Source: Candidatus Latescibacterota bacterium
Lineage (GTDB): Bacteria > Latescibacterota > UBA2968
DNA length: 5,457 bases
Reading direction: 5' to 3'
Assembly: GCA_018650745.1 (NCBI GenBank)
Contig: JABIFK010000218.1
Location: 1 to 5,457 of the forward strand
The translations under genes were made by a program, and so were the position numbers. The stretch's first letter is position 1. Each line of letters opens with the position of its first letter. The notes beneath the pieces were generated by a model. That model was not told the origin of the DNA, ran no database searches, and worked only from the letters and a program-made list of their open reading frames with translations. Positions 1 through 5,267 of this stretch are shown one piece after another.

Positions 1-334
1 ATATTTTGAGGGTGATCGCACGGATTTTGATGTGCCGTTGGATTTGCAAGGGACGGATTTTCAGAAGCGGGTGTGGGAACAGTTGTTGGAAATTCCATAT
101 GGGGAAACACGGAGCTATGGTGATTTGGCACGGGCGCTGGGGGATTCGCAAATGGCACAAGCGGTGGGCGCGGCCAATGGGAACAATCCGGTTTCCATTA
201 TTGTGCCGTGCCATCGTGTGGTGGGGGCTTCGGGTGCGCTGACGGGGTATGCGGGCGGTGTGGATGTGAAAGCGAAACTGCTGGCCTTGGAAAGGAAGAA
301 TGCAGGGGTTGGGCAGATGGCATTGTTTGAGTAA
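1..334 (+). CDS. ogt: methylated-DNA--[protein]-cysteine S-methyltransferase, 3' part
   Basis: This is the C-terminal part of an O6-alkylguanine DNA alkyltransferase. The family repairs O6-methylguanine by moving the alkyl group irreversibly to its own cysteine. The reading frame is open from base 2 and begins YFEGDRTDFDVPLDL, so the start lies before the window; the internal GTG at 32 is not the real start. Visible family marks are the helical segment F-Q-K-R-V-W-E, the IPYGETRSYGDLA stretch (helix-turn-helix region), AVGAANGNNP with the conserved asparagine, and the active-site IVPCHRVVG with the nucleophilic Cys encoded at 209-211. It ends with GYAGGVDVKAKLLALE and a short tail. The catalytic domain appears intact and only the N-terminal region is missing. 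The gene is followed by its own terminator, so it is probably not cotranscribed with the secretin genes. Family assignment is very secure; ogt rather than ada-type is inferred because nothing extra follows the domain. Confidence 0.94.
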   Translation, partial: YFEGDRTDFDVPLDLQGTDFQKRVWEQLLEIPYGETRSYGDLARALGDSQMAQAVGAANGNNPVSIIVPCHRVVGASGALTGYAGGVDVKAKLLALERKNAGVGQMALFE

Positions 335-394
335 TAATCCATGTTGGTGTTTTTTGATGATCAGATATCCGCATAGTAGTACTGTTGTTTTATT

Positions 395-435
395 AAAAAG
401 CCTCTCACCGAGAAAACTGGTGAGGGGCTTTTTTT
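395..435 (+). terminator. Rho-independent terminator after ogt
   Basis: A stem pairs AAAAAGCCTCTCACC (395-409) with GGTGAGGGGCTTTTT (419-433). It has one G-T wobble, a 9-base loop (410-418) and a run of seven T (429-435). It lies 60 bases after the ogt stop and ends that transcript. The A-run on the left side could also let it work on the opposite strand, but no minus-strand gene is seen to its right. Confidence 0.92.
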
Positions 436-571
436 CTGGAAGGTTGTTGAACTTTTTTTTTAATAAAGCAACTGCCGGTTCACGACGTGATTTCTTCCAT
501 GAGATCATCGGGTATTGCGGGTTGAACCTGGCCTTCCTGAAAATCTTGGTCTGATGGGAAAAGCTCTCTCT

Positions 572-585
572 AAGTATAAATACTT
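572..585. promoter_or_regulatory. candidate operator over the -35 of the secretin promoter
   Basis: AAGTATAAATACTT is a perfect 6-base inverted repeat with a 2-base spacer. Its right end overlaps the first two bases of the proposed -35 hexamer. A related inverted repeat, GAAGTA-ACC-TACTTC, lies at 618-632; both share AAGTA and TACTT arms. A repressor site is inferred from position only, and repeats this short could arise by chance. Confidence 0.3.
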
Positions 586-612
586 GACGGGTATGATTTT
601 GAGGTATATTAT
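584..612 (+). promoter_or_regulatory. sigma-70 type promoter of the secretin-lipoprotein operon
   Basis: TTGACG (584-589) is followed after 17 bases by TATTAT (607-612). Both match the housekeeping consensus at five of six positions, with ideal spacing. The expected start point is near 619, giving a leader of about 125 bases before the secretin start. This is the best promoter candidate between the ogt terminator and the secretin gene. Confidence 0.55.
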
Positions 613-617
613 TTGGC

Positions 618-632
618 GAAGTAACCTACTTC
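618..632. promoter_or_regulatory. candidate operator at the start point of the secretin operon
   Basis: GAAGTA-ACC-TACTTC is a perfect 6-base inverted repeat with a 3-base spacer, lying on the predicted transcription start. It shares its AAGTA/TACTT arms with the repeat at 572-585; the two centres are about 46 bases apart. Together they would bracket the promoter, which suits a repressor. In RNA it could also form a small hairpin at the 5' end of the message. Function is inferred. Confidence 0.3.
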
Positions 633-728
633 CAAAGATTCTTTTATTGGAATTGGGTGATGGAATTGTTGGATGCGAATGGTTTGAGTATGTTTCTGCT
701 TTGCTTGTTTACTGAACGATCTCTTTTT

Positions 729-735
729 GAGAGGG
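729..735 (+). promoter_or_regulatory. ribosome binding site for the secretin gene
   Basis: GAGAGGG, with GAGG at 731-734, lies 4 bases before the ATG at 739 and 10 bases before the ATG at 745. It overlaps the TTG at 727, which rules against that codon as the start. Confidence 0.6.
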
Positions 736-744
736 ATAATGGGT

Positions 745-3273
745 ATGAAATGGTGTTGGTTTTTGATGATTTTTTTCGTGGTTTGGATGGGTGATGCAGA
801 TGCCCAATATAGTGGTGGGTATTCGGGCAGTTCATCCAGCAGTGGGGCGATAGAATTTTTTGAATCGCCTGCGAAGTCTTTGTCGGCTACCAAGCAATTT
901 TTAGATGCGGTGGCCTTGCGTGTGTTGGCGGGTATGGGGTATCAGGCACGGCCCGAGTTGCAAGGGGGCAGTGTTTTGGGCCAGCGTGGCGTTTTGGAAA
1001 CACGGATGTATGTGGTACCTGTTAAAGGGCGTAACCCAGAGAAATTGATTGGGCTGGCCATTGTGCGGGGTCTTGCGGGTGGTTTTGATGTGGCTTTGTT
1101 TGCCGAACCCGATGCGTCAGGAGCGACACCAGCCTCTCGTGATGTGGCCAATATTAAACGACAGGTGCAATTGTTGGCCGCCAAGCTCCAGCAAGATTCA
1201 CACAACCAAAAGCCCGAGGTAGGGTATGAGATGATTCGCTTGGGACATATGGAGGCAGACAGGGCTGTTTCTTTGTTGAAGGCTTTGGGATATAATACGA
1301 TGTCTTTGGGAGGCTCTACGGGTGCTGTTGGGCGATCTACGGTTGGGCGATCTACTGCTAGCCGTACTGCTGCTCGTCTGACCACTGCTGGTAGTTCCTC
1401 TGGGCGTGTCGGCAGTGACGCTTTGCCCTTGGTGATTGATGTGGGCAAAGCGAGCAAGACAAGTTTGATGGACGCGCCTGCTACGCGCACAACAACGACG
1501 GCAGCCAGACCGTCGTCGGGTGGACAACGTGGGAGCATTAGTGGCAGGCCCGAATTGGGGGGGACGTATTTGCACAGTACCACGGCTGGTGCACCCGAAG
1601 AGCGGTTGTTGTTGGTGTATGATCTAAACGATCCACACTCTTTGGAAAAATTGGTGAATGTGATTCAAACGCAAATTGATGTGGCTGCGCAGCAGATTGT
1701 GATTGAGGCGTTGGTGATAGAGTTGAATACGGGCACGTTGCGGGACTTGGGTGTGGAGTTTAGTGGGTCGCAAAAAAATGTGGAGGCCAGTTTTGAACGG
1801 TCGAATACGGGTGCTGATTTGCCGTTTACGTTTTTGTTTTCGCGCAATGGGTTTACCGATTTTTTGTCGTTTAAAGGCAAGTTAGAAGCTTTAGAGCAAT
1901 CAGGTGATGCGGAGGTGTTGTCAAGTCCGTCGGTATTGGTCTTAAATGACCGGCAGGCCCGCATTCAGGTGGGGCAACAAGTGCCTGTGGTTCGGTCCAC
2001 AACAACGGCGTCTTCGACGAGCAGTTCGGTGGAGTATTTTCCGATTGGTATTGTATTGAACTTACGCCCCCGTATTTCGCCCGATGGTGAAGAAGTGACG
2101 ATGCAAATTGAGACGATTATCAGTTCGATTTCAGAGTCTTCTAATCAAAGTGTGGGTGGGAGTAATCAGGTGGCTTTTGCGCCTGTGGTGGACAATCGCA
2201 CGGTGGAAACGTTTGTGCGTGTGGCAGAAGGCACGCCGTTTATTATTGGTGGTTTGTTGTCTACGTCGCTGTCTGAGCGGCGTGTGGGTTTGCCCATTTT
2301 GTCGCGTATTCCATTGTTGGGCAGATTGGTTTCTCGCGAGCAGACAGATCATGATCGGCGAGAAGTGATTGTGGTGATTACGCCGCACATTGTGCCTTTG
2401 GAAGATCGCAGCTTTAGTTATTTGATTCCAAAAGACTCTGAGTTGTTTAATCGATTTGATACGCAGCTGTTTCGCAACGCGTATCGCATTCGAGATGACG
2501 ATGTGTGGGATTTGCGCTTTATTCGTGAAAATGAACAACTTCAAGCTTTGGTCCAACGTGTGAATGAGCAAGTGGCAATAGATTTGACGTTGCGCAGACA
2601 GGAGCCCTTTTTTGGTATTTTGGAGGGGCGTATTGCGGGCGAAGAAATATTGGTGCGGCGGATGATGTATGAGATCATTGGCAAGCTTAAGTTTGGAGAT
2701 GATATAGATCCTGCAAAAGTGTTATACTTTGAAGCCCCTGCTCAAAGTGACCCCGAGCAACGGTTTTTGGATCATCGGTTAGAGCGTGTTTTAAAACCGG
2801 CATTGGAAAACGATGATTATGTTTCTGTGCTGACGTATAGACCGTTGTCTGAAACGTCAGCGGGGCATGTTTTTACGGTGCCAATGTGTGCTGTGAGTGA
2901 TACAATGGTTGCTGTGAAAGATCAGGAATCGATTTTGTGGAATTTGAATCGTTTCGATGCCAATGGCAAAGCCAAAGCGTCGGTGATTACGTTGGGCACG
3001 CAAGCAGATTTGCAGCGCTTACAACGCATTCTCATTTTAAAGCAGGTGCTTGAGTTAAATAAAAATTTGCCGCTGACGCTTGAAGCGTTTCGCCCGGGCG
3101 CGCAGCTGTTGTTTCCTTCGCGAGAAGATATGCGCAATCGATATCACGTGATTGATTTGGAAGTGGCCAAAATGTATTATGAAACAGAGTTTTACTATCA
3201 ATCTTCTGAGCGAATGTTTAACCAAACGGTGCGCGAAGTAGATGCGCTCTTGGGGACGGGAGGATCAAAATGA
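745..3273 (+). CDS. outer-membrane secretin with atypical N-terminal region and long C-terminal extension
   Basis: Secretins form large multimeric gated channels in the outer membrane for type II/III secretion, type IV pili or phage export. Numbering is from the ATG at 745 (842 residues); the ATG at 739 is equally possible. Residues 1-20 are a signal peptide (MKWCWFLMIFFVVWMGDADA). Residues about 35-150 form a region I do not recognise. A possible N-type ring repeat (MIRLGHMEADRAVSLLKALG) lies near 160-180, followed by an S/T/R-rich low-complexity linker at about 190-280. The secretin core starts at VIEALVIELN (about 319-328). It contains SGDAEVLSSPSVLVLNDRQA (386-405), VGQQVPVV (409-416), GTPFIIGGLL, GLPILSRIPLLGRLV (515-529) and REVIVVITPHIVP (539-551). 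About 290 residues follow with no recognised domain, where secretins usually have a short S-domain. Its stop overlaps the start of the lipoprotein gene. No ATPase, inner-membrane or pseudopilin gene is visible, so the system it serves is unknown. Confidence 0.88.
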   Translation: MKWCWFLMIFFVVWMGDADAQYSGGYSGSSSSSGAIEFFESPAKSLSATKQFLDAVALRVLAGMGYQARPELQGGSVLGQRGVLETRMYVVPVKGRNPEKLIGLAIVRGLAGGFDVALFAEPDASGATPASRDVANIKRQVQLLAAKLQQDSHNQKPEVGYEMIRLGHMEADRAVSLLKALGYNTMSLGGSTGAVGRSTVGRSTASRTAARLTTAGSSSGRVGSDALPLVIDVGKASKTSLMDAPATRTTTTAARPSSGGQRGSISGRPELGGTYLHSTTAGAPEERLLLVYDLNDPHSLEKLVNVIQTQIDVAAQQIVIEALVIELNTGTLRDLGVEFSGSQKNVEASFERSNTGADLPFTFLFSRNGFTDFLSFKGKLEALEQSGDAEVLSSPSVLVLNDRQARIQVGQQVPVVRSTTTASSTSSSVEYFPIGIVLNLRPRISPDGEEVTMQIETIISSISESSNQSVGGSNQVAFAPVVDNRTVETFVRVAEGTPFIIGGLLSTSLSERRVGLPILSRIPLLGRLVSREQTDHDRREVIVVITPHIVPLEDRSFSYLIPKDSELFNRFDTQLFRNAYRIRDDDVWDLRFIRENEQLQALVQRVNEQVAIDLTLRRQEPFFGILEGRIAGEEILVRRMMYEIIGKLKFGDDIDPAKVLYFEAPAQSDPEQRFLDHRLERVLKPALENDDYVSVLTYRPLSETSAGHVFTVPMCAVSDTMVAVKDQESILWNLNRFDANGKAKASVITLGTQADLQRLQRILILKQVLELNKNLPLTLEAFRPGAQLLFPSREDMRNRYHVIDLEVAKMYYETEFYYQSSERMFNQTVREVDALLGTGGSK
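1327..1355 (+). repeat. 14-base direct repeat inside the secretin linker
   Basis: GTTGGGCGATCTAC occurs at 1327-1340 and 1342-1355 with a 15-base period, encoding VGRST twice. It sits in the low-complexity S/T/R-rich linker between the N-terminal region and the secretin core. It is probably a small tandem duplication that keeps the frame. Confidence 0.8.
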
Positions 3274-3731
3274 GGCTTTTGACACGTTGTAATGTGATGG
3301 GCTTGTTGGGCGGGCTGTTGTTTGTTTTTATGGGATGCTCAGAACCTGCCAAGGAGATTGTGGGCACAACGTCTGATGGGCAGTTTGAGTTGGTGTTGCG
3401 TGCAGATCCAAATTGGGTGCGCCCCAGTGCTACCTTGTTGGTTGAATTGGTGGTGCGGCGTTTGGACCCGACGACTCAATTGAGTTTTAATGATCGTATT
3501 TCATTTGTGGTCAACAACGGGTCTGTATCTCCTACGAGTGTGACCCCCAGCTTTGCACCTGAACCCGGCGAGTTGGTCGAAAAACAGGTGTATCGAACGT
3601 GGCTTGAGTTTAGAGCGCCAAACGCCAGTTTTGGCAGCATTGGGAGCGAGCAAGAAAGCGAGATCAACGCGCTCTTTCGCGAGTTGAGGAGTACATTTAA
3701 AGTGCGCATTGTGCCCAAAGCGGGTAGTTAA
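3270..3731 (+). CDS. small putative lipoprotein, secretin-operon partner
   Basis: A 153-residue protein starting at ATG 3270, which overlaps the secretin stop as ATGA. GGAGG (3259-3263) lies 6 bases upstream, so the two genes are almost certainly translationally coupled. The N-terminus MRLLTRCNVMGLLGGLLFVF is followed by MGC-SEP: a short basic head, a hydrophobic stretch and a candidate lipid-bearing Cys23. The lipobox is imperfect (F at -3, M at -2, G at -1). The mature part has alternating hydrophobic residues (QFELVLRADP, TLLVELVVRR), a VVNNGSVSP turn and TWLEFRAP, which together suggest an Ig-like beta sandwich. No family is recognised with confidence. Many secretins need a small outer-membrane lipoprotein (pilotin) for targeting or stability. 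The operon position makes that role plausible here, but known pilotins are mostly helical or TPR proteins, so a structural accessory role is equally possible. Confidence 0.8.
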   Translation: MRLLTRCNVMGLLGGLLFVFMGCSEPAKEIVGTTSDGQFELVLRADPNWVRPSATLLVELVVRRLDPTTQLSFNDRISFVVNNGSVSPTSVTPSFAPEPGELVEKQVYRTWLEFRAPNASFGSIGSEQESEINALFRELRSTFKVRIVPKAGS

Positions 3732-3856
3732 AGCTGCCTTTGTCATTTTTGTTGCTGTGCCATTGATTCATCAAACGTATTTTTCCACGATACAAGACGG
3801 GTCATCGTTCTAAATTTTACGATTCCCTGCCTTCCATTCTCTATTCCTCTGTCCAA

Positions 3857-3896
3857 CTGTTCGTATATGAATATTTTTTTATTCATATACGAACAG
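3857..3896. promoter_or_regulatory. long perfect inverted repeat, probable upstream activator site
   Basis: CTGTTCGTATATGAATA (3857-3873) and its exact reverse complement (3880-3896) flank a loop of six T. Each arm contains GTTCGTATATGAAT, itself a near-palindrome, on opposite strands (3859-3872 and 3881-3894). The two centres are 22 bases apart, about two helical turns. The midpoint lies about 120 bases before the predicted start of the sigma-54 promoter, where enhancer-binding proteins typically bind. No T-run follows the right arm, so an intrinsic terminator is unlikely. A perfect palindromic version of the 14-mer recurs at 5165-5178. Confidence 0.7.
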
Positions 3897-3968
3897 GCGC
3901 TCTCTATTCTATGCTCTCCGTTTTAAATAAAAACTTATAGATATTCAAGTTGGTAAAATTCGGTATTC

Positions 3969-3986
3969 TTGGCATACGTCTTGCGG
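3969..3986 (+). promoter_or_regulatory. sigma-54 (RpoN) promoter of the porin gene
   Basis: TTGGCATACGTCTTGCGG matches the -24/-12 consensus TGGCAC-N5-TTGC closely. The invariant GG (3971-3972) and GC (3983-3984) are exactly 10 bases apart. The expected start point is near 3996, giving a 42-base leader. Transcription from such promoters needs an ATP-driven activator bound upstream, which fits the inverted repeat at 3857-3896. Confidence 0.75.
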
Positions 3987-4024
3987 TGATGCTTTGTCAA
4001 ACCGTGTACCAACGGATATCAAAC

Positions 4025-4031
4025 AAGGAGG
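4025..4031 (+). promoter_or_regulatory. strong ribosome binding site fixing a GTG start
   Basis: AAGGAGG lies 6 bases before the GTG at 4038. This near-perfect match supports GTG as the true start of the porin gene and predicts high translation. Confidence 0.85.
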
Positions 4032-4037
4032 TTTACT

Positions 4038-5003
4038 GTGTTTAATGCGCGTCTGAAATGCCTGATTGCGATGTTTGTGCCGCTTTTGTTCTTCACCCCA
4101 CCCCCGCTCGAAGCCGAAGACAAATTGATCACACCTTACGGTAGCTTGCGCCCCGAAGTGATTGCCCGCTTTCCCGAATCTGGCGACCAAGTGCGCCGAA
4201 TGGACGACGGGTATTCGCGTGTGGGTATCAAAGGCAATGCCGTTTTAACCGAAACACTCACTGGCTTTTACAAATATGAACGCCGTGTCTCTGCCAACGA
4301 TGGCCAAGACGATGGTGCTGTTCGATCTGACAACAATGAACTGCGCCAAATTTACGCGGGTTTGAAAGGTGATTTCGGTTCTTTCTCCATTGGCCGACAT
4401 TACGGTTTGTACTATGATTATATTGATGATGAAATTGATCGCCACAAAAGCCACTACAGCGACGCCATTATTTTTGGTGATCTTTTTGTTTCCAATTCTC
4501 TCCTTTACCAATCGCCCCAAATCGGTTTGTTCAACTTTGGCGTATTGGTTGAGCTGAATGACGCCGATGCCCAAGGCAATACCATTGACGAGCGCGTTGA
4601 AGTGGCGGCTACCTTCCGCTACCAAGATTTTGCGCTTCACGCAGGTTACGTCAATGCACCCACGCACGACGGCCTCTTTGGTGCTGCGGCCTCTTACAAA
4701 TTCAACGCGATAACCATTGCTGGCGTCTACCAAAAATTTCAATTTGCGAACAACCAAGACCAAAGCCTCTTGAGCTTGGCTGTTGACACAGACCTCACGC
4801 CTCGCAACCACCTCCGTCTTGCAGCAACGAGCACCCAAATCGACAGCAACAAAAACCTCGAAGCTGTCGTCATTCTCGCCGGTGCCGATCACAAATTCTC
4901 CGACCACTTCCTCGCCTACATCGAATTTTTCAACCGCACTTCCGAAGTCACGCAACCCGGCGATGAATCGGCTCTGATTACTGGATTCCGTTTCGACTTC
5001 TAA
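4038..5003 (+). CDS. Gram-negative outer-membrane porin
   Basis: A 321-residue precursor of a beta-barrel porin, a passive outer-membrane channel for small solutes. The GTG start has an excellent ribosome binding site. Residues 1-26 form a signal peptide (basic head, hydrophobic core, ending PPPLEA before EDK). The first strand resembles classical porins (ITPYGSLRPEVIARF, residues 31-45). The LRQIYAGLKGDFGSFSIGRH segment (102-121) matches the conserved region leading to the constriction loop in general porins, and an acidic Y/D-rich loop follows (YYDYIDDEID). Alternating strands continue to the C-terminal GFRFDF, whose terminal Phe is the usual barrel-assembly signal. It is shorter than many 16-stranded porins of about 350-400 residues, so the barrel may be compact. 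A sigma-54 promoter and distant activator site suggest tight control, perhaps by nutrient or stress signals. Codon choice is C- and A-rich, unlike the genes to its left. Substrate is unknown. Confidence 0.88.
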   Translation: MFNARLKCLIAMFVPLLFFTPPPLEAEDKLITPYGSLRPEVIARFPESGDQVRRMDDGYSRVGIKGNAVLTETLTGFYKYERRVSANDGQDDGAVRSDNNELRQIYAGLKGDFGSFSIGRHYGLYYDYIDDEIDRHKSHYSDAIIFGDLFVSNSLLYQSPQIGLFNFGVLVELNDADAQGNTIDERVEVAATFRYQDFALHAGYVNAPTHDGLFGAAASYKFNAITIAGVYQKFQFANNQDQSLLSLAVDTDLTPRNHLRLAATSTQIDSNKNLEAVVILAGADHKFSDHFLAYIEFFNRTSEVTQPGDESALITGFRFDF

Positions 5004-5010
5004 TCCCTAT

Positions 5011-5052
5011 CACGGAAAAGCACGGAAGAAACAATAGGAGGAGGAACACGGA
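5011..5052. repeat. spaced CACGGA repeats after the porin gene
   Basis: CACGGA occurs at 5011-5016, 5021-5026 and 5047-5052, embedded in a purine-rich stretch that also includes AGGAGGAGGAACACGGAG. From memory, similar CACGGA/CACAGA-type intergenic repeats occur in several environmental bacterial genomes. Only three short copies are present, so this may be a decayed fragment of such an element. Confidence 0.4.
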
Positions 5053-5100
5053 GCCCAACCCCAGGGATCCCTACCACACCCCACGCAGTGGCATATCTTC

Positions 5101-5123
5101 GGATGCTCAAATTACTCGCATCC
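5101..5123 (+). terminator. weak hairpin, possible porin terminator
   Basis: GGATGC (5101-5106) pairs with GCATCC (5118-5123) around an 11-base loop, followed by TCTT rather than a real T-run. It is the only candidate hairpin of note between the porin and the next promoter, but it is a poor intrinsic terminator. Readthrough or Rho-dependent ending is equally possible. Confidence 0.25.
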
Positions 5124-5162
5124 TCTTGGTGTCAAAGAAAGTAGGCCGCCGGAGGCACGCTC

Positions 5163-5180
5163 TTGTTCATATATGAACAA
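5163..5180. promoter_or_regulatory. perfect 18-base palindromic operator before the response-regulator promoter
   Basis: TTGTTCATATATGAACAA is a perfect palindrome. Its core GTTCATATATGAAC differs at two of 14 positions from the two GTTCGTATATGAAT sites upstream of the porin promoter. It ends 5 bases before the TTGACA -35 box, centred about 48 bases before the expected start point. That position fits activation by contact with RNA polymerase, or repression. A shared regulator for the two genes is inferred. Confidence 0.65.
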
Positions 5181-5185
5181 TTACC

Positions 5186-5213
5186 TTGACAAGCACGCGT
5201 TGAAATCTAATAT
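5186..5213 (+). promoter_or_regulatory. sigma-70 type promoter of the response-regulator gene
   Basis: A perfect -35 box TTGACA (5186-5191) is followed after 16 bases by TAATAT (5208-5213); overlapping alternatives lie in TAATATATAA. The expected start near 5220 gives a leader of about 48 bases. The palindrome at 5163-5180 lies directly upstream. Confidence 0.6.
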
Positions 5214-5267
5214 ATAACCAACACAACTCGGTGCTCTTCCTTTTACCCTATCAAATGAATCCAACTT

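Larger units (their letters stand above)
436..744. other. intergenic leader between ogt terminator and secretin gene
   Basis: About 300 bases with no convincing gene. Short open frames here have no recognisable product and no good ribosome binding site. Between 436 and 570 I see only weak structure: a 10-base T-run (453-462), TCACG-A-CGTGA (480-490) and a distant GGTTCA/TGAACC pair (477-482, 523-528). The right half holds a sigma-70 like promoter, two short inverted repeats and the secretin ribosome binding site, listed separately. The predicted transcript leader from about 619 to 744 is roughly 125 bases long; I do not recognise a riboswitch in it. Confidence 0.6.
3732..4037. other. intergenic regulatory region upstream of the porin gene
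   Basis: 306 bases without a gene, more A+T-rich than the flanking genes. It holds a long perfect inverted repeat (3857-3896), an A+T-rich stretch (3921-3960) that could bend DNA, a sigma-54 promoter (3969-3986) and a strong ribosome binding site (4025-4031). TATTCAAGTTGGTAA near 3943-3957 resembles an IHF site only weakly (two mismatches). No convincing terminator follows the lipoprotein gene. Base composition on the + strand changes from G-rich to C-rich across this gap. Confidence 0.7.

Noticed and set aside
300..554. Open frame spanning the ogt end and the terminator
   Set aside because: It runs through the ogt stop and the terminator stem, and its product looks non-biological.
727..744. 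TTG at 727 as the secretin start
   Set aside because: The ribosome binding site GAGAGGG (729-735) overlaps the codon; starting at 745 or 739 gives a normal signal peptide.
942..1583. 213-residue open frame on the minus strand
   Set aside because: It lies fully inside the secretin gene, has no recognisable family or ribosome binding site, and follows from the strong G/T bias of the coding strand.
3713..3757. CAAAG...CTTTG hairpin across the lipoprotein stop as a terminator
   Set aside because: Only five or six pairs form, with mismatches inside, and the T-run is offset from the stem; too weak to call.
3857..3896. Long hairpin read as a Rho-independent terminator for the lipoprotein gene
   Set aside because: The stem is A+T-rich with no G+C-rich core, the T-run is in the loop, and neither strand has a T-tail after the stem. 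It also lies 126 bases past the stop codon, and its motif recurs in another promoter region.
3857..3896. dif/XerCD site or replication origin at the composition switch
   Set aside because: I could not match the XerC/XerD half-site consensus or DnaA boxes; the inverted repeat fits a regulator site better.
4245..4955. 236-residue open frame on the minus strand
   Set aside because: It is antisense to the porin, which has a signal peptide, barrel motifs, promoter and ribosome binding site; the reverse frame shows no domain.
5163..5180. SOS (LexA) box
   Set aside because: The GTTC-N6-GAAC layout and spacing do not match the LexA consensus forms I know, and the flanking genes are not typical SOS genes.
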